Assembly (NCBI GenBank): GCA_963971405.1
Contig: OZ020486.1
Span: 9,633,419 to 9,697,418 of the forward strand
From: Psococerastis gibbosa
Lineage: Eukaryota > Arthropoda > Insecta > Psocodea > Psocidae
Reading direction: 5' to 3'
DNA: 64,000 bases
The stretch's first letter is position 1; every line of letters starts with the position of its first letter. Below, piece after piece: positions 10,967-21,153 of this stretch. The translations under genes and the position numbers were made by a program. The notes below the pieces were generated by a model. It saw nothing but the letters and a program-made list of their open reading frames with translations, did no database searches and was not told where the DNA came from.

Positions 10967-11773
10967 GCCTAGGACTTAGTGAAGTTAACCACAACGGTGA
11001 AGATTTCAGACAGGTTTTGTTCCGCTTGCCTGCCAAATGAGTTATCAATTTCATGTTATTTACGAAATTACTCATATAAAGTATTGTAGTTTCTCTGTAA
11101 TGCCTCTTGGACGTTAACTTTCAGTTATTGAATGTTATTAAGGAGATTTCAAAACATTTGGGAAACAAATTATTTTCCCAGGCTCTACAGCCCCTGGTGG
11201 GGCTTCGTCCAGTCAGCTCGGTTTTGCATGACACTCCGCCATCTGCATTCTACCGACTACCAAGTCGCGGTGGTCGGTTTCTATCTCCGTCTTTCCAGCG
11301 GTTTTGTGGGGTCCCTATAGTTGCTTGCTTTGTTTGTACATTTTGTTCGGCATGCGGTCTTCCGACATTCTTACTACGTGTTCGAACTATGCGCTTTTAT
11401 AAGACAAACTGTGTCGTTTCCATTGCGTACTTAATGTTACTTTCAATGCACCTTATTCTCATGGAGGGTCGGCGGCACAACAGCGTTTGTATTGAGCCTA
11501 TTTTCACGTTATTTCTTAAACGCATTCTCCCGGTTATCTTCCTTTCCAATGACAGTTAAAAAAAAAAATGAATTAGGTCCACGCTCTGAACTGCAAAGAG
11601 GTGAAATTCGTCAGATAAAAATCCAATCTTTCTCAGTGTATTTACATTTTCTTCCCTGAAATATTACACTTCTTTCATTCTTTCCTTTCCCTTCATCTCA
11701 AAGGAAGAGATTCCAGTATTGTACCAACCTGACGCCATGGTCGGTGCACACCCAAAGGGGCTTTGTGTGTTAA
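10967..11773 (+). other. UVRAG intron 1 segment with unexplained open frame
   Basis: The stretch 11107-11559 is open for 150 codons on the + strand and is less AT-rich than its surroundings, ending before a short A run. I do not recognise the translation, and it has no matching splice sites in the UVRAG frame. It may be a piece of an old retroelement; I make no gene call. Confidence 0.3.
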
Positions 11774-12159
11774 GGTGCCCATTCCACCGACCGGCTGGGG
11801 CTATTTACAAAAACGGTGACGTGGTAGCAGACATTCAAGACTTAGGCGGGGTTTCCATCGATATCGCATTGCAGAATGCAAATGACATTGACAGAAATGT
11901 TTGTTTTTCTATTTTATAGAAATCTATTAAAATGTTTGTAATTAACATATCCCATGACGCCATATTTTAATTTTGGTTTGTTTGTTTGTGATTTTACTCT
12001 ATGATCATTGATCAATTTTAACTATGGCATAGAGGAAAACAAACATTTCATTTGCATTCTGCAATGCGAGATCGGTGGAATCGTCACCTAAGTCTTGAAT
12101 GTCTGCTACCACGTCACCGTTTTTGTAAATAGCCCTAGCCGGTCGGTGGAATGGGCGCC
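11774..12159. mobile_element. PIF/Harbinger-like nested foldback MITE, copy 2
   Basis: Same architecture as 744-1116, core in the same orientation. Flanks are TAA (11771-11773) and TAT, so one side has decayed or extends into the AT repeat. Located in UVRAG intron 1. Confidence 0.8.
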
Positions 12160-12425
12160 TATAATATATAATATATTATAATAGTTATGGGATTAAAATT
12201 CAATAGTAGTAATTAATTCGGATGAATACTTTGCGTTTTGCATTTTTTTAAAACATTTCAACTGACCAATTTAAATATCTAATATCGATATACATAAAAG
12301 AAAGCCGTGTTAGTTACACTATTTATAACTTAAAACGGCTTTACCGATATGGCTGAAAATTGGTGAGGAGGTAGCTTAGAGCCAGGAGACGGACATTATT
12401 ATTATTATTATTTATTCCGATTACA

Positions 12426-12562
12426 GCGATTTTCAAAAAGCCTGTGGCGGAGCAGTACACGGGCCGGGTTGTTACATGGTTGCATAATCGCAAATTCACA
12501 GGAAAAACATAAAAAGACATCGCGATTTTCAAAAACCCTGTGGCGGAACAGTACACGGGACG
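12426..12562. repeat. Tandem duplication with a 96-bp period
   Basis: GCGATTTTCAAAAA followed by CCTGTGGCGG and AGTACACGGG occurs at 12426 and again at 12522. Only about 40 bases are conserved; the space between differs. A short ATT microsatellite precedes it. Confidence 0.6.
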
Positions 12563-12637
12563 ACATGTCTCCGATCGCATTACGTGTAGAGACTCGCACA
12601 AGTACAAGCACGCTACCACCTTGCCGTTGAAGCCGAT
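12550..12637 (-). mobile_element. SINE-3 fragment (minus orientation)
   Basis: Matches, in reverse, the head of the repeat at 32821, 37648 and 59420 (GGCAAGGTGGTAGCGTGC, then TTGTGCGAGTCTC). It lies in UVRAG intron 1, joined to the tandem duplication on its left. Confidence 0.6.
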
Positions 12638-12867
12638 TTAGTCCGCATGTCCGGAAAATATAACCGCCTATTTCCGCACCAAAGCTAAATCCGCCACTGG
12701 GGCTAAAGCGGAGATAGTGAGAGACTCCTCCTTAATATTTCATCTTATGTTGTAAATTTTAAACTACAAAATGTTAACTTTTATTCAATTGGTAGTTGAT
12801 TAGTAATTTTTTTAAACATAACCAATATAGCCTAACTTGTTTACATATATATTTTAATAAATTCTAG

Positions 12868-13141
12868 CCTTGGTTCTGCGCTTGTGGTGTCATAGCCCTG
12901 CTGAAGCCAGTGATGAAGTTATAACAGTATGGGGCGTGCATTTATCGGGCCTTATGTTGCTGGGCCAGCATTTAAGCGTTACTAGTGCTGATATGAAGCC
13001 AAATACCTTCATATTTTTACTCCCCGGAGGATACTACACAAACCCGGATTATGTTGTCAACATGGAAAATCGCCGACATATATCTGTTAACGTTGCCAAA
13101 GATGATGTTCGTCTAAGTTACTCAATTGTACAGCTAAACAG
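12868..13141 (+). CDS. UVRAG: UVRAG, exon 2 (C2 domain)
   Basis: The acceptor AATTCTAG ends at 12867, and two bases complete the codon begun in exon 1. The encoded LRLWCHSPAEASDEVITVWG, VHLSGLMLLGQ, PNTFIFLLPGGYYTNPD and VRLSYSIVQLNR segments line up with the second half of the UVRAG C2-like domain (FVVKIWG, L-GLKYLGQ, NEIIFGLNDGYYG, R-SYDVFSLLRL). The donor AG|GTTCGT at 13142 leaves phase 2. In the family the C2 region binds the Beclin complex and phospholipid. Confidence 0.85.
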
Positions 13142-13354
13142 GTTCGTTTTTTAGCTTAACTCCAGGCTAGAGTCAAACCTATCACTATTTCTTTTGAAAT
13201 AATCGGAGCAAGTCAGGAATCCCCTGTATGTGAGCCCACAATGCAAAAAAAAAAATCCCCTACCACTCAACAAGTTTTCATTAACTTGTCAAAAATATCA
13301 CTATCCAATATCAAATTTGAATATATAATGTATATGATATTTTAATACCGGTTG

Positions 13355-13695
13355 GCCACAATTATCGAAATTGATTTGTGCAAAAAACTGTGTTGGAAGG
13401 AGTTTGAAAACTGTGGCCAATCGGTGTTAGTGACGGCCACATAACATATCAAAATGTATTTCTCCTTAGGCGGCAATTCCACCGGTGAATTTACTTCATT
13501 TGTGATTTGAGAGATTTTGTTTGTTTTGTTTTAAGGAGACTATTATGTAGATACTTAACTTCTCCATTATAAATTAAGTATCTACATTATAGTCTCATTA
13601 AAACAAAACAAAACAAACAAAAAATCACAAATGAAGTAAAAGCGCCGGTAGAATTGCCGCCATAGGGATGTGCCTTTTTGATGGCTCTACAATGA
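13355..13695 (+). repeat. Old dispersed repeat split by a MITE
   Basis: GGCCACAATTATCGAAATT through AAAATGTATTTCTCC, and after the MITE TTTTGATGGCTCTACAA, recur uninterrupted at 36563-36740 and in diverged form at 44635-44800. The MITE at 13469-13661 therefore landed in a pre-existing repeat. Confidence 0.6.
13469..13661. mobile_element. PIF/Harbinger-like foldback MITE, second family
   Basis: Starts GGCGGCAATTCCACCGG and ends with CCGGTAGAATTGCCGCC. The arms fold almost completely (GTAGATACTTAA against TTAAGTATCTAC at the centre). Flanks are TTA and ATA. Same family as 2905-3072 by the AAAACA...AGACTATTATGT arm sequence. Confidence 0.75.
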
Positions 13696-13702
13696 ATATT
13701 TT

Positions 13703-13920
13703 CAGGACATGTAGAGTAGTAGTACAGGCTCCGACTTTCACCCGAATGGTTGTTGGTTCGAGTCGCACACTTGCTACATTGTCTGGCCACGCTTCGGAGG
13801 GCATGCAAAGCAGGCGGTCCCGGGCTTTCCTAGTTGAGTGTATGAGAGGGCATATAGCCCTAACTCCGCTAGGTTGGCTTAGTAATAGAACAAAAAAGTC
13901 ATTATTTATTTATTTCCTGT
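13703..13920 (+). mobile_element. tRNA-derived SINE-1, copy 1
   Basis: Begins CAGGACATGTAGAGTAGTAG (A-box-like) and carries GGTTCGAGTCGCACA (B box, one base off). A CTTCGGAGGGCATG body follows, ending in an ATTT repeat tail. Other copies: 24958, 35440 (+), 31084-32022 and 27252 (-). Confidence 0.8.
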
Positions 13921-14565
13921 GAAAAATGATTTGAAAAAAATTATATTTTCTCCTAAAGAATTGGAGCTATTGAAAATAACTGGAAATAATAATGTTTAAT
14001 TTAGTAATCATGCGAAATAATGTTGTCGCCTTTTGTTTGTTTGAATGCAAACGTCCTCCTTCTCCATAGTTTTTGTACTATTTTCTCAGTGTTAAAAATT
14101 GTTGACTCACTAATATGTATGTTGCGAAAGCAAGTGCCTAGGATATATAGAACATTGAAAGTTATTGAAATTAGTGGAATCCTATAGATGAGCCGTAAAT
14201 GCCTGGAATCCTTAGTTGTAGTCAGATGTTCAGTTGTAAGAATCTTTCAATATTCAATAAAAACCCGTAGCTGGCCCATTAAATAAAATTTCTACCGGGA
14301 ACTTAATTTAGGGTGATAAGACAAGTAGCTTTTGTGAGAGGTTGCATGTGTCAGGATGACGTCACCTTAATTACATAAGATAACGATGCTGCCGGTTGTT
14401 AATCATTGGTAGGAATCTTCCAACTTAATTTCTTCGCATATAATTGCTATTAGTGTTAAGTAGGCATATCCATAGTTGACGGAGATAGGTTGTCTTTTAA
14501 TATACTATAAGCCCTGAGGGTGGTCGTATAAAAAGTTTATAAGAGAAGCCTGAAATAGTCACTAA

Positions 14566-14955
14566 GGCGCATATTCCACCAACCTGCTAGTGCTAAATAC
14601 AAATACGGTGACGTGGTAGCAGACATTCAAGACTTAGGCGGAGTTTCCACCGACCTCTCATTGCAGAATGCAAATGACATTGACGGAAATGTTTTTTTAC
14701 TCTATGCTATAGTTAAAATTGATCAATGATCATAGAGTAAAATCACAAAAAAACTATAATTTAAAAAATGGCTTCATGGGATATGTTAAGTACAAACATT
14801 TTAATAGATTTCTATAAAAAGAAAAATTCAAATTTCCGTCAATGTCATTTGCATTCTGCAATGCGAGGTCGGTGGAACCCCGCCTCAGTCTTGAATGTCT
14901 GCTACCACGTCACCGTATTTGTATTTAGCACTAGCAGGTCGGTGGAATATGCGCC
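14566..14955. mobile_element. PIF/Harbinger-like nested foldback MITE, copy 3
   Basis: Ends GGCGCATATTCCACCAACC and its reverse complement, flanked by TAA and TTA. The core is in the opposite orientation to copies 1 and 2. Located in UVRAG intron 2. Confidence 0.8.
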
Positions 14956-15044
14956 TTAGGCAGAGATCTCAAAATATTTTATAAACAAGACCAAATTAAT
15001 AATTAATTCCTCCTTCCACAGCAACTATCGTAGGATTATTATTA

Positions 15045-15300
15045 TTATTTAGAGAGTTAAGCTCACATAGATCTTGGGACCCTTTGAACAGCATAATTAT
15101 TAGAATCACAGCAGTTTATCCCAATCATTCATACGAAAGCTATTGCCAATTAATCAACTGTAGAAAACCAACACTTAACCTTGTAGCAGACAGCCATATC
15201 CTTCAATCAGAAGTCAATCTGATGAGTCTGGTCGATGTAGGCAGCCCCAATACAGTTTCCTCGGACTCATTGCAATGCCGGCCGACGGTAGGACTGTCAC
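15045..15300 (-). mobile_element. LINE 3'-end fragment (same family as 62268-62755)
   Basis: Matches the 3' part of the element near 62.3 kb over GACCCTTTGAACAGCATAAT, TGCCAATTAAT, GGTCGATGTAGGCAGCCCC and GGACTCATTGCAATGCCGGC, with an internal deletion and stops. Coding sense is on the minus strand. Confidence 0.65.
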
Positions 15301-15452
15301 GGGCATTCTTCATTTACAAAATATTTTGAAATCTGCCTTAAATACAGCTTTTCCTAAAATCATTCTACGATTTAAACTGCCACATGCCTATAAAATCTTC
15401 ATAAGGCTGACTGACTTTCAGCTTTATTTGTTATCTTGACCTTTGCTTTCAG

Positions 15453-17151
15453 ATTACAATCACTTCAAAGGAAAATACGACAAAGAAATCAAGAGTGTGA
15501 TGCATTGAAAGAGAAAATTTTATCAGGGGATTATGTTACTACTGAAAAACGAGGTAGTGCCACTCTACGGAAAATCTTAAATAGAAATAAATCGAAGAAC
15601 AACCATTTAGAAGTGGAGAAACTGAAGAAATTAGTAGAACTAGAGAGATTTCGTGTGCAGACGCTGAGAGAAGAGAGAGTCATCCAACAAGACCGTGTTA
15701 ACGCAGCTAAAGAACGACTGGAAGCCCTATGCGACCGAAACCAGATGGTTGAATCGCGTACTATGGAGAAATATAGACTGCTGCAGCGCGAAGTTACAGC
15801 TCATCGGGAATGGCTTAAAAAACATGTGGAGCAACGTGAGACGCATGTTCATGCGAGAGCTCTACTAAACATCAGGATCAAGCAACTCATTTCTGAACTT
15901 AACTACATCTACCCTGTTGGTAGTACACCTGACCGTCCAGATTTTTTTACAATTTGCGGCGTACATTTACCGGATTCAGAGAACTTTGCGGGGGTTGATG
16001 AAGTCCAACTGTCTGTTGGTTTGGGTTTTGTTGCCCATACGGTGCAGATGATCTCAATATTCCTGCAGGTTCCTCTTCGTTACCCCATTGTGCATTTTGG
16101 CTCGCGATCCCGTATTATTGACCAAATTGCTGATAAAATCCCAGACAAGGAACGAGAGTTTCCACTGTTTTGCAAAGGTCAAGACAAGTTGCAATTCAAC
16201 TATGCTGTTTACCTTTTAAACAAGAATATTGCTCAGCTACGTTGCGGTAGCGGGCTTAGCACGTATGATTTAAGGTGTACACTTCCAAACCTCTCATCTC
16301 TTCTTTTCGTCTCTTCTATTCAGCCAGAGTTTCCATTACTCTCCCCTTCTTCATCTACCCTCGATTTAGTCAGTTCTTTAAGTATTTCTAGTCCCGTGGA
16401 AGGTTTTTTTACTTCGCTACAGAGAATGCCATCGAGAATTCAGCGAGTGTCTGAGCCGACCGTGAGTACTATTAAGCCGGGCTCTATTTGCACTGTTGGT
16501 CATCGTATTACCAAATCGGCTGGTTCCGCGAAAGACTTGCAATTGACACCAGTTACCATTCCTCCTGTCGAAGACCAGATGAAAATAATCGCCCTTCCTC
16601 ATAACTTGAGCTATTCTCTTGACAAAGGTTTAGATGAATTCAAAGAGATAACTCGAATAGATGAGGCTGAGGCTCTGCCTTCTGTGCCTTTAAGTTTAGG
16701 GAGTTCAGAAACGTCCCTACCCGCTTGCTTGTCCAAGCGAAATTCTTTAAAACAGCCAGCTTGCCTTGCTGAGGAAGCTTCCACCTCAGATTTTTTAAAA
16801 AATTGGGAAGCAGATACTAGTAATGGTATTTTTTCTGAAGACGATTCGGATTTAAATAGCTCAGAGATTTTAGTTCAGAAAGCAATAAATGGAGGACCCA
16901 AGAATAGTGCCGAGTTTTCGGTCCAAAATGTAGATAAGTCGACGGAAAATGATCAGGTAAGTGTTGGGACTGAAGTGTGCGATGACAGTGCAAATTTGTC
17001 TGATGAAAATGACCGTTTATTGGATGCTGCAACCGAGTCGGACCCTTTGATGGCCAATGTTACGAATCGAGCAGAAGTTCTTGCAAGTAATTCTTCAACA
17101 TTTAACATCTTTCGATCTAGATTTAGGGCTAATTTAGGAGGTACCAATTAA
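15453..17151 (+). CDS. UVRAG: UVRAG, exon 3 (coiled coil, conserved C-terminal region and tail)
   Basis: The acceptor CTTTCAG ends at 15452 and one base completes an Arg codon. The three exons then give 761 residues (human UVRAG about 699). Residues ~197-330 are charged heptad sequence (QSLQRKIRQRNQECDALKEK onward), the coiled coil that pairs with Beclin 1. Residues ~335-470 carry the strongest family signature: LISELNYIYPV, FTICGVHLPDSENF, ISIFLQVPLRYPIVHFGSRS, KEREFPLF and YAVYLLNKNIAQLR. The last ~280 residues are Ser/acid-rich and not conserved to my eye, with many SP/TP pairs that might be phosphorylated. TAA is at 17149-17151. Confidence 0.95.
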
Positions 17152-17340
17152 TTTAATGTATGTTTTGTTGACCAAATATATTATAATTATTATCCATGTG
17201 TTTTTGTTCAACACGACGCTCATAGAGATTAAAAGTTACCATCCAGGATGGCTGCAATATTGTGAAGTAACAAGTTGTAGCTAGTTTGCAAGTTTTTACT
17301 GTTTGTTAACCTAGCGTAATTTTCCTCTATTTATGAGAAC

Positions 17341-17346
17341 AATAAA
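17341..17346 (+). terminator. Poly(A) signal AATAAA, probable UVRAG 3' end
   Basis: The first canonical AATAAA after the UVRAG stop, 190 bp downstream. Confidence 0.5.
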
Positions 17347-19190
17347 TTAGAAGCATGAATACCGTATCTATGGTGGTTTAGAAAATATTGAGACTAAACA
17401 TTTCTCAGATGGAGAGCCGACATGAGACAGACGCTACATTTTGACCGTTTAATAATACATAACTTAGCTTAAAATTATTTCTTCTTCGTGATTTGATCTA
17501 ACCCAGATCTTTAGATGCTTATCCTTGCATTACAGTAGTCAAAAGCACAGAAAACAGCGTTTTGGCAAAAGTAGGCACCCGGACACTAAAAGTGCCCTTC
17601 TCGTGGGTTTGACCCGTATACTGTAAACATTCACCGTCTGACCAACCCGACGATCAAAACTTTTCTGCCTAGCTAGGTCGCTTTTCTGGTTTTCTCATTT
17701 CACATTAGGCATGGCAATCTTGCAATTTACCATAAATAATATAGGTAGCATGGAGGTTCTATAATATATACAGGTTAACTAATTATTTTTCATTTACCGT
17801 AGCTTCAGCTGTATAAAAGCTAGCAGACATTATAGTAGTGACTGCTAAATATTACACACCAACGACGAGATACAATTCTTCTTGGTCTGGGACTAATTAA
17901 TTGATTCTGTCTATAGGCGGGGTTTCCATATACGTCAATGGTCAATGGTAAATATGGTTTTGGTAGCAGACATTTTTAGTATGTCTTTAATGTCTGCTAA
18001 AACGTCAATACCACATTTACCCAAGTCCCAACGTACCTAGAAAGAAATTGCACTCACCTCAATGTTAATTGCCTAGAGGCCAGGGAGTGCATGTGACAAA
18101 AATAAGTATTCGAGATATTTGAAGTTAAAGTTTAATGCAACTCAATTGGAACAGAATTCTAGCATTGTCAGCAAAATGTTGGTTTTCAGGATAAATAGCA
18201 GCTATAGAGTAGCAGCATGGTGCTGTACTTAACTCTAATAAGACGTGTAATAATAATATCATTTGCAGTTGCACCCATACGGCCATACTTATAGACTTAG
18301 AGGCGCATTAATAATTGTTACCGTAACTTTACTATTTACCATTATACTACGTATAAAGTGGAAAGCAATAATCCCAGCAATGATCCATTCATGCTAATAT
18401 ATGTTTTCAACTAAGTAGGCTATAAGTTATATGTCAAGATGTCTTAAAAACTGTGTTAACAATTTTTGCTGGAGTTAATGCTATTTCCGCGCCAAATCAA
18501 ACACCTTGGAGTTAGGTTCTTTTCTGTTTCAACGTTGGAGACTTTCATAATTTTGTTTTTTCGGGATTTAAGAGTTTTGTCAGTTGGTAAAGGAATGTTG
18601 TTCCGTGGAGGAAACTAACAACGGATTTTCGATTTTTTTTAGTGAAGCGGTTTGCTAATAATTATAGGGGATATCGATATACACTTTCAACAACACCAGA
18701 CTCTCGACTGCCAGTTGATTTTAAAAACGTCAGGGCAAGCACAAAGCAGTTTTATGTAGGCCTACCTGTAATTGGTAAGCAAGTAATTTGCCAACATCAG
18801 TAATGATGAAAGAAATCCGAACTCCGAAAAAATAAGGAATTAAAGTCGTTGGAAAAAGTAAATTGATTGTTGACATCTAATAAACGCCATATGTTATGTT
18901 TTGCATTGTCGCAGAAATGAAAAATAATACATTACCAAAGCGCCAATTTTTAAATAGCGAACGTATTTTTTTTATTATTTTGTTTATTATTAGTTTTGGA
19001 TTTTATCTACGGTCATCGCTGAAAGCTGAATTTATTCGCTGTGGATGTGGTGTAAACATAAAGATACTTTTTCGTGTCCGAGGTAGAGACTCCTTGTTTC
19101 TGGTCTCAGCCAAACCGACGCCATAAAGATTACATTTTGACACAGTAGCCTACTAACTGCTCAACTCTGAGAAAATCCTGTTGAGATAGA
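17347..19190. other. Intergenic region, little recognised
   Basis: No gene seen. 17916-18042 resembles the inner end of the nested MITE (GGCGGGGTTTCCA, then GGTAGCAGACATT and its reverse AATGTCTGCTA), a diverged or deleted relative. Around 18340-18375 there is a scrap of element X (CTACGTATAAAGTGGAAAGC). Confidence 0.45.
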
Positions 19191-19479
19191 TTAATAATTG
19201 AGTAGCCTGGTATCAAACACACTGGCACGGACCCATTTTTTTCAAGAGCGCCAAATTTTTCTGAGCAAAAGACAGAATTTTTTTTGATCCCTAATTGACC
19301 TTTTCAAGCTCTAAATCTCCGAGGAACGTCTTATTTTGATGGCCTCAAATATTTTTACCTAATGCAGGAGAATTAAATTGAAATGTAGAATTAAATTCCA
19401 GCAAAAAATAAAAATCGTAAAATGTGGCGGATGGCCGTGTTTAATACCAGCCTAGGCTACTCAATTAATTGTTAGATGT
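19191..19479. repeat. Foldback element with GGTATYAAACAC ends
   Basis: The left end AATTGAGTAGCCTGGTATC and the right end (reverse complement AATTGAGTAGCCTAGGCTGG) form an inverted repeat of about 35 bp around a 210-bp non-coding centre. Likely a DNA transposon derivative; family unknown and no other copy in the window. Confidence 0.5.
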
Positions 19480-19507
19480 CGCTGCATAATTAAACGGGGC
19501 ACAGTGA

Positions 19508-20342
19508 CTATTTATAAGGAAAGTTTTGTGATGGTCGACATTTTCGATTCCGAGATTTCAACGGATTTACACGTTTTGAGGTCCCAGGAACCAAAAAAGT
19601 GATTTTTACGAAATGTCTGTCTGTTTTGGTGCATGTCTGTCTGTAGGCCTATGTCTGTCATTTCATCGATTTCCGGGCAAACTACCCAGCCAATTTTGAT
19701 GAAATTTTGCATGTAGGTTCACCAAATTTATAGGCTACCTCTAGATCATTTTATTTTATTTTGGGCTAACTCAATTTGGGCGGTTTTATTCTCAAAAAAC
19801 TAAAAAATTACTTCTCAAAAATGGCTCCAACGATTTCTTTTAAATTCACATATATTGTAGTCTTTATTATAATGTTAACAAAATGCGGGGGGTCGCTTGC
19901 CCCTTGATAGTTTGCTTCTGGAGGTAAAAAAATAAAAATAACTCAATTTTCATGAAAAACGACTAAAAAATAATTTTTCTGCGGAACCTTTTCTATCGAT
20001 GATTTCTACCTTCAGGTATGTTTTAGGTGTTCAATGGGGTAACAAAAACGGACAGGTCGCATTCCCAAATAAATATTTCCTTCTGTGCGAAAAATTATTT
20101 TTTGAGAAATTATGGAAAGTTTACCCTCCAATACATTATTACGTGTCATGTGTCATTGTTCTTACTGTTACAATGTATTGGTCTGCATGTTCGTTCCAGA
20201 ATATGCCATTAAGTTTTAAGGGGTTTTTAATATATTGAGGTGGACCCCCCCCCCCCTCGAGGGATCTGAAATTTAACCATATGAAATTACACATGCTAAT
20301 TTATAAATTGGAAAGCATGTTCGAGTAAACTCGGACCGGTTA
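19508..20342 (+). repeat. Unclassified element 'X', copy 2
   Basis: Runs parallel to 60016-60743 and inverted to 3352-4190. Shared landmarks are CGATTCCGAGATTTCAACGG, TGAGGTCCCAGGAACC, CATCGATTTCCGG, GGTCGCTTGCCCCTTGATAG and TAAATTGGAAAGCATGTTCG. The left terminal repeat is lost here. A C run sits at 20247-20258. Confidence 0.65.
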
Positions 20343-20679
20343 TTTTCTTTCTTGTGTAAGCTTTCAAGTCTTTTGCCTCTCCTGAAAATTCACAATTTTG
20401 GAGTTAAGCAGCTGGCTAATTAGGGTAGGTGTCGATATTATATTGTCTACATAGGTCTAACAAGGTCTTTAGTGGCATTGCGCAGAGAGCATATATTTTA
20501 AGAACGTTTTACTTGGTGGGACAAATTGAAATCCTATTCTATATAATATTTTGTACATTTCGCTTGTATCCACCTCCTCCCCCTCCTCTATAAATAAGTT
20601 CAGATTAGGTCTATTATTACCAAGTTGAATCCAGCGGACCAGAGCAGGTTCAAAGATGCAGATAACTTGGTAGTGTGCA

Positions 20680-20853
20680 CAGTGCCGGTAGGGAAACATG
20701 GTAGGACTTGTCCTGGTCACCTCCAAACTAATCGTGTGACTTCACCGTGTTTCCCAAGTGGTTCGGAATCCACTATAATCAGGAGGTCCCCTGTCCTATG
20801 GGCCCACACCGTGCTGGCCTGGGACTGTGTCCAACCATACTACTACTACTACT
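20680..20853 (+). repeat. Possible LINE 3' tail with CTA repeat
   Basis: CCTATGGGCCCACACCGTG, CTGGCCTGGGACTGTG and a closing (CTA)n resemble 62988-63040 (CCTGTGGGCCCTCACCGTGG ... ACTACCACTA). A short microsatellite end is common for RTE-type LINEs; the assignment is a guess. Confidence 0.35.
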
Positions 20854-21153
20854 AGGTCTATTATTTTTAATAATGGGTAGTATACCTGTGTAGTTCTAAA
20901 TAATAACACTTTTTCAAGATTACCAAAACCATTTATATTAATATTCAAAAAGCAAAACGTTAACAACAAAATTGGTGCCATAAATACGATGAACAACGTA
21001 ACTTTTTGACTACCGTATTTTTCTTCTTCTAATTTCTAGTTTTGTTAGTATTGGAATTTGAAAGTTGTGCCCAATTTCTGTGGGGCAAAATGCCCAAAAG
21101 TAGGGGGCAAAATCACCTCACCCCAATGGGGCTTCCTTAAAATATGCTCTGGC

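Noticed and set aside
11107..11559. A 150-codon open frame in UVRAG intron 1
   Set aside because: No recognisable motif, no splice context in the UVRAG frame; most likely a retroelement scrap or chance.
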